Virus record (IMG/VR): IMGVR_UViG_3300035698_004472
Coordinates: 1-27,686 of that record
Origin: a virus
Direction: 5' to 3' (one strand)
Length of the DNA: 27,686 bases
The translations under genes were made by a program, and so were the position numbers. Shown here in pieces: positions 19,605 through 27,686 of the stretch (position 1 is the first letter of the stretch; each line of letters starts with the position of its first letter). The notes below the pieces were generated by a model. That model was not told where the DNA came from, made no database searches, and worked only from the letters and a program-made list of their open reading frames with translations.

Positions 19605-19739
19605 ATGCGTAAATGTTTAGTATGTGGAAAGTCTTATCACTACCCATCATGGAAGACATGTAGTATTGAGTGTCGCAATTTTCGTAAGAACAAACAAATT
19701 GATGAGTATAGAAAACGTAAAAAACTAAAGAAACAATAA
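19605..19739 (+). CDS. Zinc-finger-like microprotein
   Basis: This encodes 44 residues, 4 nt after the phosphatase stop. CLVCG at 4-8 and CSIEC at 19-23 form a CxxC...CxxxC zinc-binding pattern, followed by a strongly basic helix (RNFRKNKQIDEYRKRKKLKK) that could contact nucleic acid. The next gene starts one base after its stop. No Shine-Dalgarno is apparent. Family unknown. Confidence 0.6.
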   Translation: MRKCLVCGKSYHYPSWKTCSIECRNFRKNKQIDEYRKRKKLKKQ

Positions 19740-19740
19740 T

Positions 19741-20199
19741 ATGAAAGTAAGAACAAAAGAAAATGGTTCAAACAACGATGATTGGAAGACCCCCTCCTAT
19801 CTTTTAGATAAAATAAAAGAGGAGTTTGGAGAATTTTATGATCCTTGCCCTTATCAAGCTAAATTTGACGGTTTAAAATCAGAATGGGGAGATGTTAATT
19901 TTATAAACCCTCCATATAGCACAGGAAATAAAACAGCATTTATTAAAAAAGCAATAGAAGAATATAAGAAAGGAAAGACTTGTATATTGTTAATACCAGC
20001 CTCAACTGAAACAAAGGATTTTAAAATGCTTTGGGAAAATGCAAATGAAATAAGATTCATACATAAAAGAGTAAAATTTCATGGTTATAATACCAAAAAA
20101 AAATGGGTGACAAATGCTACTGGCCAAACTGGAAGCATGCTAATTATATTAAGAGAACATAATTATTTAAAACCGATAACTTCTTTAATTATTTATTAA
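19741..20199 (+). CDS. Phage DNA adenine N6-methyltransferase (Dam-like)
   Basis: This encodes 152 residues. It opens NNDDWKTPSYLLDKIKEEFG, with WKTP at 15-18, DPCP at 34-37 and the catalytic NPPYS at 56-60, the standard layout of short phage N6-adenine methyltransferases of the Dam-related family. LLIPASTETKDF and IRFIHKRVKFHG match later strands. The length is near that of other short versions. Modification of GATC or another site cannot be told from sequence. It is the fourth methyltransferase in the window. Confidence 0.92.
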   Translation: MKVRTKENGSNNDDWKTPSYLLDKIKEEFGEFYDPCPYQAKFDGLKSEWGDVNFINPPYSTGNKTAFIKKAIEEYKKGKTCILLIPASTETKDFKMLWENANEIRFIHKRVKFHGYNTKKKWVTNATGQTGSMLIILREHNYLKPITSLIIY

Positions 20200-20203
20200 A
20201 ATT

Positions 20204-20338
20204 ATGATTAAATTATTTCCAACAATACTTATAGTCTTAGACTTGGGAGCTTCAATAGTTTATCTCTGTAATGGAGATATTAAGAAAGCTATATATTGGA
20301 TTGCTGCTATGACTTTAACTATATGTGTAACTTACTAA
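20204..20338 (+). CDS. Small membrane protein, 44 aa
   Basis: This encodes 44 residues, 4 nt after the methyltransferase stop. Two hydrophobic stretches, about residues 3-21 (FPTILIVLDLGASIVYL) and 30-44 (IYWIAAMTLTICVTY), are joined by a short charged turn (CNGDIKKA). It is probably a two-helix hairpin in the inner membrane. Small phage proteins of this type include holins and exclusion proteins, but position and length give no firm evidence for either. Confidence 0.5.
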   Translation: MIKLFPTILIVLDLGASIVYLCNGDIKKAIYWIAAMTLTICVTY

Positions 20339-20349
20339 TATATAATAAT

Positions 20350-20688
20350 ATGAACTTAAACAAGGTAGACACAAACATTCAACAGAAGAGGAAACACTTT
20401 AAGAAGTTTTCTAAGTTGATTGAAAATCAATTCAATCATGGCGGTGTTAAATATGAAGTAAGCAAGACAAAAGAATTGTCTGATATGATCTGTGAGATGT
20501 TCCCCGGGGACTGTGGAGTAGATTATGTGCTAGGAACTATAATGAAATATGTAGGTCGGTATAAAAACTTCGGTAGAGAAAAAGATTTATTAAAAATTGC
20601 TACGTATTCTTATATCCTTTGGCTAAAAGGTGAATTCTATAATCTTAAAAAAGAAGACCACGATGAGGATGTAAAAAAGAAAGGCTAA
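20350..20688 (+). CDS. DUF3310-like phage protein
   Basis: This encodes 112 residues. The ATG at 20350 is preferred because an earlier in-frame start overlaps the membrane-protein gene and 20350 has the AATAATATG context. The core VDYVLGTIMKYVGRYKNFGR followed by EKDLLKIATYSYILWLKGEF resembles DUF3310-type domains, in which a LGNxxKYxxR segment precedes a DLxKAxxYL helix and which are often annotated with phage nucleotide metabolism. The family's activity is not certain to me. It is the last rightward gene, ending 40 nt before the terminator. Confidence 0.55.
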   Translation: MNLNKVDTNIQQKRKHFKKFSKLIENQFNHGGVKYEVSKTKELSDMICEMFPGDCGVDYVLGTIMKYVGRYKNFGREKDLLKIATYSYILWLKGEFYNLKKEDHDEDVKKKG

Positions 20689-20727
20689 TATTAGCAAACA
20701 CAGGATGCTCTCTAACGCATTTAAAAA

Positions 20728-20760
20728 AAGAACAGGTACTATTTAACCTGTTCTTCTTTT
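20728..20760. terminator. Bidirectional terminator between convergent clusters
   Basis: AAGAACAGGT 20728-20737 pairs perfectly with ACCTGTTCTT 20746-20755 around an 8-nt loop. An A-run precedes it and a T-run follows, so it can end transcription from both sides. It sits between the rightward gene ending at 20688 and the leftward gene ending at 20778. Confidence 0.92.
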
Positions 20761-20777
20761 TATTTTTGTGTTTATAT

Positions 20778-23777
20778 TTATTTTGGTATTTTTATTCCAT
20801 TTATTATTTGTATAACAAATTCTTCCTTTTTCTTTTTACTTGAGTTCTTAAATTTATCATGTGTCTCTACTGTCTGTATTACTTTTCTAATAAGCTCGGG
20901 ATTAGTATTAGCAGGAAGTCCTAGCTTCATAATCATTAATGCTGGGAAGACTGAATCGTTCATAGCTGTTCTTATTTTAGTAACAGTCTTTTCCATTAAT
21001 TCCTTTTTATCTAAATCGCTTAAACCTTTATATCCTTCTGATTCAATCAATGTATCTAAAGTACCTTTTAATGTCTTGCCATTATACTGTTGATATATAT
21101 CAAACTCAAAGTTGTCCATCTTAACACCAGAGACAGTCTGTGACGGCATACCAATCACAACTCCGATTCTTTTAGCTTCGTTAATAACTGGGTCATCAAC
21201 TTTCTTTTTAGTAGAAAAAGGATCAACTATATTCAACCTACCACCTGGAACAGCCACGTCTTCACCAAAAATATTTCTACGTTTTGGAATCTTCTCTCTA
21301 AGTACTGGGAGCTTCTCTTGAAACGCCTGAATAATTCCATCCGGATCACGAAGCGTTGGATCTATTGTCCTTCCTATCCTACCTATAATAGATGGCACAA
21401 CAGATGATGTAGTTTGTTCTACAAAACTACCAGCTGAACGCTCAGGGTCAGTTAAGGCCTTTAAACCACCAGAGATACCTTTTAAAAACGTCTGTTCAGT
21501 TAAGCCTCTCAGAGCCTCGCCTCCTATTTTGGCTGCTAATTCAGTCCCCTCTGATTCCTTGCTAGATTCACTATATACAGCACCAAGAGCAAGTAAATTA
21601 CCAAGAGGTGATATTCTGTTTAATTGATACCATGTATCTCCTACTAATATTGAATTAGGTTGTTTGCCTTCTGCAAAAAAGAAATCACGTTCTTTTTTAT
21701 TAGTTGGGATATTACCGGTCATTTTACCTTTTTCTGCAAGCATTGCTCCAAAAGCTATTACTCCTGTTCCTGTTACTGCTCTTCCTAAATCTTCAACTAA
21801 ATCTTTTTGACTACGTGTCTTCGGGTCCATTACTTTAATCATTGCTTTTATAAAACCAAGAGGTGAGAAATCTGATATTCTAGCTGCGATGTTAGTAGGT
21901 GTTTTTGTAAATGGAGCAAGTATCTCAAGCCCAGTTAGTGTAGCTTGTGATCCTTTAGAACCTTTTCCTGTTTGTTTAGCAGTTCTAATTTCACCAGCAA
22001 GTTTACCTTTAAATCCAGTGATTCCAGAAGCTAATGAATTCTTACTTTGAAATGTGGCATATTCAGCTGCATCAATCGCATTAACTACCATCTCATTAGT
22101 AGGGCTTTGTAGCAATTCTGATACTTCCTTTTTAAATGCCGGACCTTTAAGACCTAAATTTTTAGCATTTAACCAGGCTTGTTTTTCTAATGATTCTTGA
22201 AGCGCTGCTTGTCTAAATATAATATCTCCAGCTCCTAATGTTCTGAATACTGTCTTAGTATAACCATTTAAAATAGGGTTCTTAAAATTAACTTGTTTTG
22301 GTATATCATATTTTGTTAATAGCTCATCACTATAAACACCAGTCCTTAAAAACTTCCCAGCATCTTTAATCCCTGCTAGGCCACCTTTCACCTGAGCGGC
22401 TATTGTTTTAGGAGATATGGTTGTTGTTCTTTTACCAGTCACTAAAGAGGCAAGAACATCAAGGCCAACACCAGGAACATCTTTAGCAGTCTCTAATGCG
22501 CGCATAGTAACATTACCACCTAGATTTGCGAATTGAGTAGTAGGGGATGTAAGTAGCCCTGCTTTCCATAGGGTTATACCTTTTTCGGCAGCAGTAGAAT
22601 CACGAAGAGTAGATATAAAAGTAGCAAGTCCATTAATATCTTTTTTACCAATTAAATCAAGGATAGCTTTTCTTACATCAGGTGGTACATCTTTCTTAGT
22701 TCCTAATTCTCTTTGTGCTTTACGTAGCCATATATCCGGTTCAAGCGTTTTATTAGCGAGTATTCTAAATGAGGCAACTGCACGACCAGCCTCTGTTCCA
22801 CCTTGTACTAATTTCTTTAAAGCATCATCTAATTGTTTTTCTGCTAAACCTATTTTTCCTCTAAGCTTTGTTTCTAAAACTGGATTTACTACTATTTCTT
22901 GTTCTGATTTAGTAATAAATTCTGAATGATTATTAATTAAATTACGAAGACCAACAACTTCTTGATCAGTAATTATTCCAGACCTAGATTGTTTAATTAA
23001 CTGCTCTGGGTCAACACCTAATGCTTTAGCTGCTTCTTCCATTTCACCAAATGTTCTAACAGTCCTTTCCCGTAGTCCTAAAACATTTAACTTCTTTTCA
23101 ATATTCTTTAAAATATCATCAGCTACATTTAATTTATCTCCTCTAAATCTTTGTGATACTATCTTTCGTTTTACAGTCCTAGCTACTTGTTCGATAGACT
23201 CTCCAACTACTTTTTTTGCTATTTTTTTTGTACCAAGAGGATCAGTAAAGCCAAATGCTTCAATTCCTAAATCTCCCAAAGCTTCTCTTTGTATTTTTTC
23301 TTGTTCTGGAGTTGTCTCAATCCCAAATGATTCAGAAGCTAGAGTTCTAAATAAGAAATTTACTTTTTCTTTTTGCCCTATTACTTCTCCAGTCGGCAAA
23401 AAACCAGACTCTTTTTTAGCCCTTTCTGTAAATCTTTGTATATTTAAATTAGCTATTTCTTTTCTTTTGTCATCTAGCCCTTCACCTATTTCAGCACGAA
23501 GAGGCTCTGGCTTTTCTTGAAATATTATTCTTTTACCAGATTGTTCCCCTATTTTTCTAAGAGTGTTAGCTCTTTCTTCTTGTGCTACCTGTTTAACTTT
23601 TTCTTCACCAACAGGAGTAAGAGGCGCTCTTAACGCCTCTTCTTCTTTGCCTTCCGGATTAGTAGCTCTTTCTAGTTCAGCTAGTTTATCAGTCATCCCT
23701 CTCTTTTCTAATTGAGTTCTAAGAGCTGGATCTATTTCAAGTTTTTTATGTGGTATTAAAAAATTAAAAAATCCCAT
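20778..23777 (-). CDS. Large virion protein, probable ejection protein
   Basis: This encodes 999 residues. The central part contains LWKAGLLTSPTTQFANLGGN followed by VTMRALE, a pattern (WKxxLLSxPTTHxxNxxSN) that I associate with large internal virion or ejection proteins of phages. The N-terminal 250 residues are charged and helical (EKVKQVAQEERANTLRKIGE). The remaining part alternates amphipathic helices and Gly/Ala-rich stretches (VTGTGVIAFGAMLAEKGKMT), which might interact with membranes. No lytic transglycosylase motif was seen. It is the last gene of the leftward late cluster and lies 4 nt from the coiled-coil virion gene, a context typical of podovirus-like ejection protein operons. A tape measure is the main alternative. 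Confidence 0.6.
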   Translation of the reverse strand: MGFFNFLIPHKKLEIDPALRTQLEKRGMTDKLAELERATNPEGKEEEALRAPLTPVGEEKVKQVAQEERANTLRKIGEQSGKRIIFQEKPEPLRAEIGEGLDDKRKEIANLNIQRFTERAKKESGFLPTGEVIGQKEKVNFLFRTLASESFGIETTPEQEKIQREALGDLGIEAFGFTDPLGTKKIAKKVVGESIEQVARTVKRKIVSQRFRGDKLNVADDILKNIEKKLNVLGLRERTVRTFGEMEEAAKALGVDPEQLIKQSRSGIITDQEVVGLRNLINNHSEFITKSEQEIVVNPVLETKLRGKIGLAEKQLDDALKKLVQGGTEAGRAVASFRILANKTLEPDIWLRKAQRELGTKKDVPPDVRKAILDLIGKKDINGLATFISTLRDSTAAEKGITLWKAGLLTSPTTQFANLGGNVTMRALETAKDVPGVGLDVLASLVTGKRTTTISPKTIAAQVKGGLAGIKDAGKFLRTGVYSDELLTKYDIPKQVNFKNPILNGYTKTVFRTLGAGDIIFRQAALQESLEKQAWLNAKNLGLKGPAFKKEVSELLQSPTNEMVVNAIDAAEYATFQSKNSLASGITGFKGKLAGEIRTAKQTGKGSKGSQATLTGLEILAPFTKTPTNIAARISDFSPLGFIKAMIKVMDPKTRSQKDLVEDLGRAVTGTGVIAFGAMLAEKGKMTGNIPTNKKERDFFFAEGKQPNSILVGDTWYQLNRISPLGNLLALGAVYSESSKESEGTELAAKIGGEALRGLTEQTFLKGISGGLKALTDPERSAGSFVEQTTSSVVPSIIGRIGRTIDPTLRDPDGIIQAFQEKLPVLREKIPKRRNIFGEDVAVPGGRLNIVDPFSTKKKVDDPVINEAKRIGVVIGMPSQTVSGVKMDNFEFDIYQQYNGKTLKGTLDTLIESEGYKGLSDLDKKELMEKTVTKIRTAMNDSVFPALMIMKLGLPANTNPELIRKVIQTVETHDKFKNSSKKKKEEFVIQIINGIKIPK

Positions 23778-23780
23778 ATA

Positions 23781-25265
23781 TTAATTTTGTATTTCAATAT
23801 TTATATCTGATATTGATTCACCAATTAGTTCATCTAATGTTTTAGTTTCTCCCCCTCTAACTTTAACTTGTGCCGATGTTAAGAATGGCAACGCAGTAGG
23901 ATCATTCTCGTTTAAACGAGGTGTAAATAATTCATCAAATTTACCAACATCACCACCTGGAGTTGCTGCTACTCTTTCGCGTTCTTTTATAAATACAGCT
24001 GTATCAAATTTACCATCTTCTCCAACACTATCATTTAATATTTTAGCTGCTTCACCAAATACCTCTGCTTCTTGTTGATTTAAGATAACTGTAGTACTAG
24101 CTGCTCTTGTTTTTGTTTTACCAACTCCCTCAGCCTTACTTATTACCTCTCCTGTATTTTTGTTTATTACAGACAAATTACCAGCATCGTCTGTAGCTTG
24201 TACTGTGTCAGGATTTTTAAGCCCAGTAATAGTAAAGACAGTGCCAGTATTAGGATCTGTTATTTCTTCTGTTTGTCCTTCTGGCAATTCTTTCATTAAT
24301 GATATTATGTTACTGCCTGTAAAGAATGCTTTTTCTGATTCTGGGATTGCTATACCTACAAATTCTTGGCCATCTATAACAACTACTTCTCCTTCTGGTA
24401 TTTCTTTAGCTATATCAAAGGCTGCCTTTGTTCCTAGTCTATCTTCTGCTCTTTGTGATAAGAATAAGTTTTCTCTTGCGATTAACTGTCGCTCTGCATC
24501 AGCTTTTAAATCATTAGCTAGTTTAACAGCATCGACAGCATCGTTATAATCCTCTCTCTTACCAGTCCTAATGTATGCTTTCTGAGCTGCCTTAGCGACC
24601 TCAATAGCCCTAGACTGAGCTACTTTAAGCATTGATACGTTTCTGTCAAGAACCTGTCTTTTTCTGTCTAGCTCGCCCCCAGCACCTACAAATGCCTCTC
24701 CTGTTCTTGGGTCTGTTCTTTGTATTGCGGCTGCACCAGACTGTTGAGTATTAAGAAAACCACCTTTTTGCCCTGCTCTTACAACTTCAGCTGGTAATGT
24801 TACACGCCTTCTTTCTTCTGCCTCTTCTATCCCTTGGTCAAATTGAGCGCCGGCTGCATCACCTGCTTCTTCTATACTCTTTAAATCTTCATCTGTTATA
24901 TCATTAATATTTTCTCTAACCTTATTTAGTTCATCAAGAGTGTTTTGAACACTGTCAGTACCACCTTCTGCATCATTTATTCCACTACTTATATCATTCT
25001 CATTCTGTTTTGCTTCATCTTCTAAGTCATCAGCTCCATCAGAAACATTAAGATTAGCAGGTGTGTCAGTAATACTAGGAGCAGCAACTGGCAAAAAAGT
25101 ACCAAGTCCTGATACTTGATTAAGTCTTCCTTCTACATCAGCTGAATCAAAGTCTTGAAATTTATCAGGACTATCTTGTTTTAATGTTACTTCTGCATCT
25201 TCTAAAGATACTATCTCACCAGCTTTACCAGCGGAGTCCATTCTTTGTACAAATTGTTTTGCCAT
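23781..25265 (-). CDS. Probable virion protein, coiled coil
   Basis: This encodes 494 residues. The start at 25265 (MAKQFVQRMDSAGKAGEIVS) was chosen because an upstream start at 25370 overlaps the propeller gene, and 25265 lies 7 nt downstream of its stop. Residues 110-190 form an acidic coiled coil (for example TLDELNKVRENINDITDEDL), residues 230-300 an Ala/Lys helical segment (MLKVAQSRAIEVAKAAQKAY), followed by a strand-rich part (EIPEGEVVVIDGQEFVGIAI) and GNLSVINKNTGEVISKAEGV. The composition is typical of internal virion proteins; no enzymatic motif was seen. Its place between tail and ejection-type proteins suggests an ejectosome part. Confidence 0.55.
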   Translation of the reverse strand: MAKQFVQRMDSAGKAGEIVSLEDAEVTLKQDSPDKFQDFDSADVEGRLNQVSGLGTFLPVAAPSITDTPANLNVSDGADDLEDEAKQNENDISSGINDAEGGTDSVQNTLDELNKVRENINDITDEDLKSIEEAGDAAGAQFDQGIEEAEERRRVTLPAEVVRAGQKGGFLNTQQSGAAAIQRTDPRTGEAFVGAGGELDRKRQVLDRNVSMLKVAQSRAIEVAKAAQKAYIRTGKREDYNDAVDAVKLANDLKADAERQLIARENLFLSQRAEDRLGTKAAFDIAKEIPEGEVVVIDGQEFVGIAIPESEKAFFTGSNIISLMKELPEGQTEEITDPNTGTVFTITGLKNPDTVQATDDAGNLSVINKNTGEVISKAEGVGKTKTRAASTTVILNQQEAEVFGEAAKILNDSVGEDGKFDTAVFIKERERVAATPGGDVGKFDELFTPRLNENDPTALPFLTSAQVKVRGGETKTLDELIGESISDINIEIQN

Positions 25266-25272
25266 ATTATTC

Positions 25273-27192
25273 TTATTTAAATGATTTATATAATTGTCTT
25301 TTTTCAGGCTGTGAATACACTCTCCATCTAAAACCATAACTAAGGATTTCCCAATCGAAATCTTCACCATCTGATTCGAAATCTAAACTGATATTATAGA
25401 ATGGTCCTGGGTTAAAGTCTTTACCTAAATATATTCTAAATTTTTTAAGGCCACTAAAATCTGCATTCGTACCAAACCTTTCTGTACCAAATGAATTTAA
25501 TCCAAATACATTAAAAGATGAGCTATCATATATGTAATCTGTTTCCGTACCTAACAACTCTGCACTGAATGACTGAGTATAACCATCTTCATCTAATAAT
25601 AAACTGATAGTTAGAGCTGTGTTTGTTTTTATATAACCCTCGATAAACATATCAACAATTTGTTTTTGCTCTTGTGGTCCACTAAGGTTATATTGTTTAC
25701 TTCTCCAACTAGCAGTTACACCATAAATATCATCAATCGGTGTGTTATTAACTTGATATACATTAGTAGCGTTATTACTACCGAAATATAATTCTTCACT
25801 ATCACCATCATTATATATAGTAAAGTCACTCACATTCCATCCTAATATCGGGCTGTCCCACATTTTCTGTTTTATATTCCAAACTAGAACAACATTGTTT
25901 TCAGTAACGTCAGTATCTTGTTTAACTGCAAAGTAAGCTTTGTCTTTGAATACTATTCCAGAAGCATCGTCAAAATTCATAGCATCAACAGTCGGTTTAA
26001 TTACTGTTGATATTGGTCTTACTTGAGGATAGTCAAATGACTCAACACGCAACAACTCCATTATCTGATTGTCTTGAGTAATGAAATATACAGCATTACC
26101 ACCTGTAAATATTGCCTTTTGGCTTATAGCTCCTATTGTCTGTGACTTACCATCAAAAGGTTTGAGGTTTGCTATTGTGTAGAGTGAGTCTGATATTGTT
26201 GCTTTATGGATAGAGCTTCTTGTAAAGAAGTAAATACTCGATTCGTCTGCTACTATCCCTGTAACTGCTCCACCACCTTCTCCTAAATTAAATATACCTG
26301 GAGCTGTAGCAGTTGAGTCTATAACTAAATCAGCGCCTACAAAATTAGTAGCGTCCCCATATTCTGAAAAATAAACTGCCTGAGTTGTAGATGATATACC
26401 TGCTATAAATAATCTGTTATCACGAGCAAAGTATATGTCTCCTTTAGGTCTGGCTGCGTCTGTTGTTACTGCCTGCGCTACTGCTTCGTTATCAATACAA
26501 GCTACTGTAGTTGATGCTGATAGATTAAATGTATTACTTGTAATAGAACCATAGGCTATTTCTGCTCCACAATATATGATAGAACCTGTCAATAAGAAAC
26601 CAGTAGTATCATCAACTGTTATTTCTGAATCACCAGCTGAAACAGCTCCATTAAGAGGAGAATAATCACCGCTCCATCTCATTCCATTGTCTGTGTTATT
26701 ACCAAAGTAAACGTATGATTGCAAGTCTGTATTTATATTGAAGTCTGCAAACCCATAATCAAGACCAGTTGTTAGCCCTGTTTTTAATGTTTCCCAAGAG
26801 TCTCCTGTTTCATCATAAAACTCAACAACTGTTGAATAAGTTCTCATTAATATACTAGAACCATCTCTTAACCTGAAAGTGTGGACTGAATTAATAGGGA
26901 CTTCACTTGAAGTAGCTGTTAATGTGTCCGGGAATATTTCATATCCTAGATTCCTAGTACTGATTCTATCGCCTTCATTAACAGTAGTATTTTGTCCTTG
27001 TGGATTAGCACCATTAGATACCTTTGTAGGGTCTAGATTTGTTTGATAGCCATTAAATTTATCGACTACAAGCCATTGCGCGTCTGAAAATGATCCCCCT
27101 ATATTAGTAGTGCTATTAGCACTACCAATATCGTTAGTACATCCTGATAATACAAAAACTAATAATAGTATTAATGATATTTTTTTTAACAT
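25273..27192 (-). CDS. Tail beta-propeller protein with lipobox
   Basis: This encodes 639 residues. Repeated strand motifs such as [52 protein letters not shown] and ELYFGSNNATNVYQV indicate a beta-propeller like the phage packaged-DNA stabilisation and tail-hub family (P22 gp10-like). The part KQIVDMFIEGYIKTNTALTI near the C-terminus is a beta-sandwich-like end. The unusual feature is the N-terminus MLKKISLILLLVFVLSGCTN, a complete lipoprotein signal with lipobox LSGC (Cys at residue 18). That would export and lipidate the protein, which does not fit normal virion assembly in the cytoplasm. It could be an unused N-terminus, a true secreted form, or a wrong start; the next in-frame Met lies far downstream. 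Confidence 0.65.
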   Translation of the reverse strand: MLKKISLILLLVFVLSGCTNDIGSANSTTNIGGSFSDAQWLVVDKFNGYQTNLDPTKVSNGANPQGQNTTVNEGDRISTRNLGYEIFPDTLTATSSEVPINSVHTFRLRDGSSILMRTYSTVVEFYDETGDSWETLKTGLTTGLDYGFADFNINTDLQSYVYFGNNTDNGMRWSGDYSPLNGAVSAGDSEITVDDTTGFLLTGSIIYCGAEIAYGSITSNTFNLSASTTVACIDNEAVAQAVTTDAARPKGDIYFARDNRLFIAGISSTTQAVYFSEYGDATNFVGADLVIDSTATAPGIFNLGEGGGAVTGIVADESSIYFFTRSSIHKATISDSLYTIANLKPFDGKSQTIGAISQKAIFTGGNAVYFITQDNQIMELLRVESFDYPQVRPISTVIKPTVDAMNFDDASGIVFKDKAYFAVKQDTDVTENNVVLVWNIKQKMWDSPILGWNVSDFTIYNDGDSEELYFGSNNATNVYQVNNTPIDDIYGVTASWRSKQYNLSGPQEQKQIVDMFIEGYIKTNTALTISLLLDEDGYTQSFSAELLGTETDYIYDSSSFNVFGLNSFGTERFGTNADFSGLKKFRIYLGKDFNPGPFYNISLDFESDGEDFDWEILSYGFRWRVYSQPEKRQLYKSFK

Positions 27193-27209
27193 AAATTTTA
27201 TATAATTTT

Positions 27210-27686
27210 TTATAGATGTTGCCCTGGGTCTTTATCTAATTGAACTCTACTGGTAACTATTACTGGTATAAGATTAGGATATTTTCTATCAAAATCTGTT
27301 TGAGCTTGTGCTAATTCGTCTGAGGCATCCCTGAATCCAAATACATTTTCTACTTCTGAAAATAAAGATTTGTTAGCTCCGTAAGCTATCAGGTCAACCC
27401 ACTCATAATCACCTATTAATTTGTCTGCTGTATCTATATCGGCTGTTGATTCTGTTGTATCTATGAAAAATTCTTTATCACCTTCTGATGCTGCGTCTGA
27501 GATAACATTAAATCTTGAATAATACCAGTAGTCAAGTAACTCCCATGACCTAAGATTTGATTGGTCAAGGTAATATGTATCACTAGCAGTTATTGTTAAT
27601 ACCACCACTTCTGATCCTATTGATGTATTGTCAAAGGTCCCTTCTTCATCAGCTTCATTTAAATCATAAGCAATAAGGTTCCATTG
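27210..27686 (-). CDS. Probable tail or adaptor protein, 5' partial
   Basis: The frame is open to the right edge of the window, giving at least 158 residues and no start; a GTG at 27608 is internal. The sequence includes WNLIAYDLNEADEEGTFDNT, LTITASDTYYLDQSN, then SWELLDYWYYSRFNVIS and a VTSRVQLDKDPGQHL C-terminus. The beta-rich, acidic character fits a tail adaptor or connector protein, but I recognise no specific family. It lies 17 nt upstream of the propeller gene in the leftward late operon. Confidence 0.6.
   Translation of the reverse strand, partial: QWNLIAYDLNEADEEGTFDNTSIGSEVVVLTITASDTYYLDQSNLRSWELLDYWYYSRFNVISDAASEGDKEFFIDTTESTADIDTADKLIGDYEWVDLIAYGANKSLFSEVENVFGFRDASDELAQAQTDFDRKYPNLIPVIVTSRVQLDKDPGQHL

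Noticed and set aside
25266-25370. N-terminal extension of the coiled-coil virion gene
   Set aside because: It would overlap the propeller gene by about 100 nt. The ATG at 25265 lies just after the propeller stop and gives normal late-gene spacing.
1-27686. CRISPR array, insertion sequence or stop-codon reassignment
   Set aside because: No spaced direct-repeat array and no transposase were seen, and TAA, TAG and TGA all end genes of sensible length.

Overview
The window reads as part of an AT-rich double-stranded DNA phage genome, most likely from an uncultured lineage. About 40 short, tightly packed genes run rightward (142-20688). They carry replication, recombination, DNA-modification and RNA-repair functions and many small proteins I do not recognise. 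A bidirectional terminator (20728-20760) separates them from a convergent leftward block (20778 to the right edge) of large virion-type proteins. All three stop codons are used normally, so I see no recoding. Most genes lack a Shine-Dalgarno sequence and start in contexts such as AAACTATG or AATAATATG. The host cannot be named from this sequence. No terminase, capsid, portal, integrase or lysis gene is recognisable here.

Region by region: 1-2801 holds small unknown genes separated by hairpins, including two diverged copies of a roughly 100-nt intergenic element whose stem shows compensatory changes. 2802-3161 is non-coding, with a terminator, a 12-bp inverted repeat and a 20-bp tandem repeat. 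3083-3317 is almost free of G on the plus strand. 3567-4217 is the most striking stretch: a consensus sigma70-type promoter (TTGACA, 17 nt, TATAAT) followed by about 500 nt of nested helices with no credible ORF, best read as a large structured phage RNA that I cannot assign to a class. 4218-7270 holds more small genes, an exported protein, a pentapeptide-repeat protein and a zinc-binding microprotein.

7277-10497 alternates enzymes (a DNA methyltransferase, an Rnl2-type RNA ligase, an MT-A70 methyltransferase) with three small Cys-rich genes. Each of those three has a good Shine-Dalgarno sequence and a hairpin just after its stop, a cassette-like layout. 10560-14083 is the replication core: a membrane protein, a D5/P4-type primase-helicase, a degenerate CHC2 zinc-finger domain protein and a probable single-strand DNA-binding protein. 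14150-20688 carries a DUF1351-like coiled-coil protein, a PD-(D/E)XK exonuclease, an SF2 helicase, two more methyltransferases, a possible resolvase-like nuclease and a T4-Pnkp-like 3'-phosphatase.

The genes suggest a lytic programme in which early and middle genes replicate and recombine the DNA, methylate it against restriction and repair cleaved RNA (phosphatase plus ligase, with no 5'-kinase seen). The convergent late genes build the virion: a tail beta-propeller protein with a lipoprotein-type signal, a coiled-coil protein and a 999-residue probable ejection protein.
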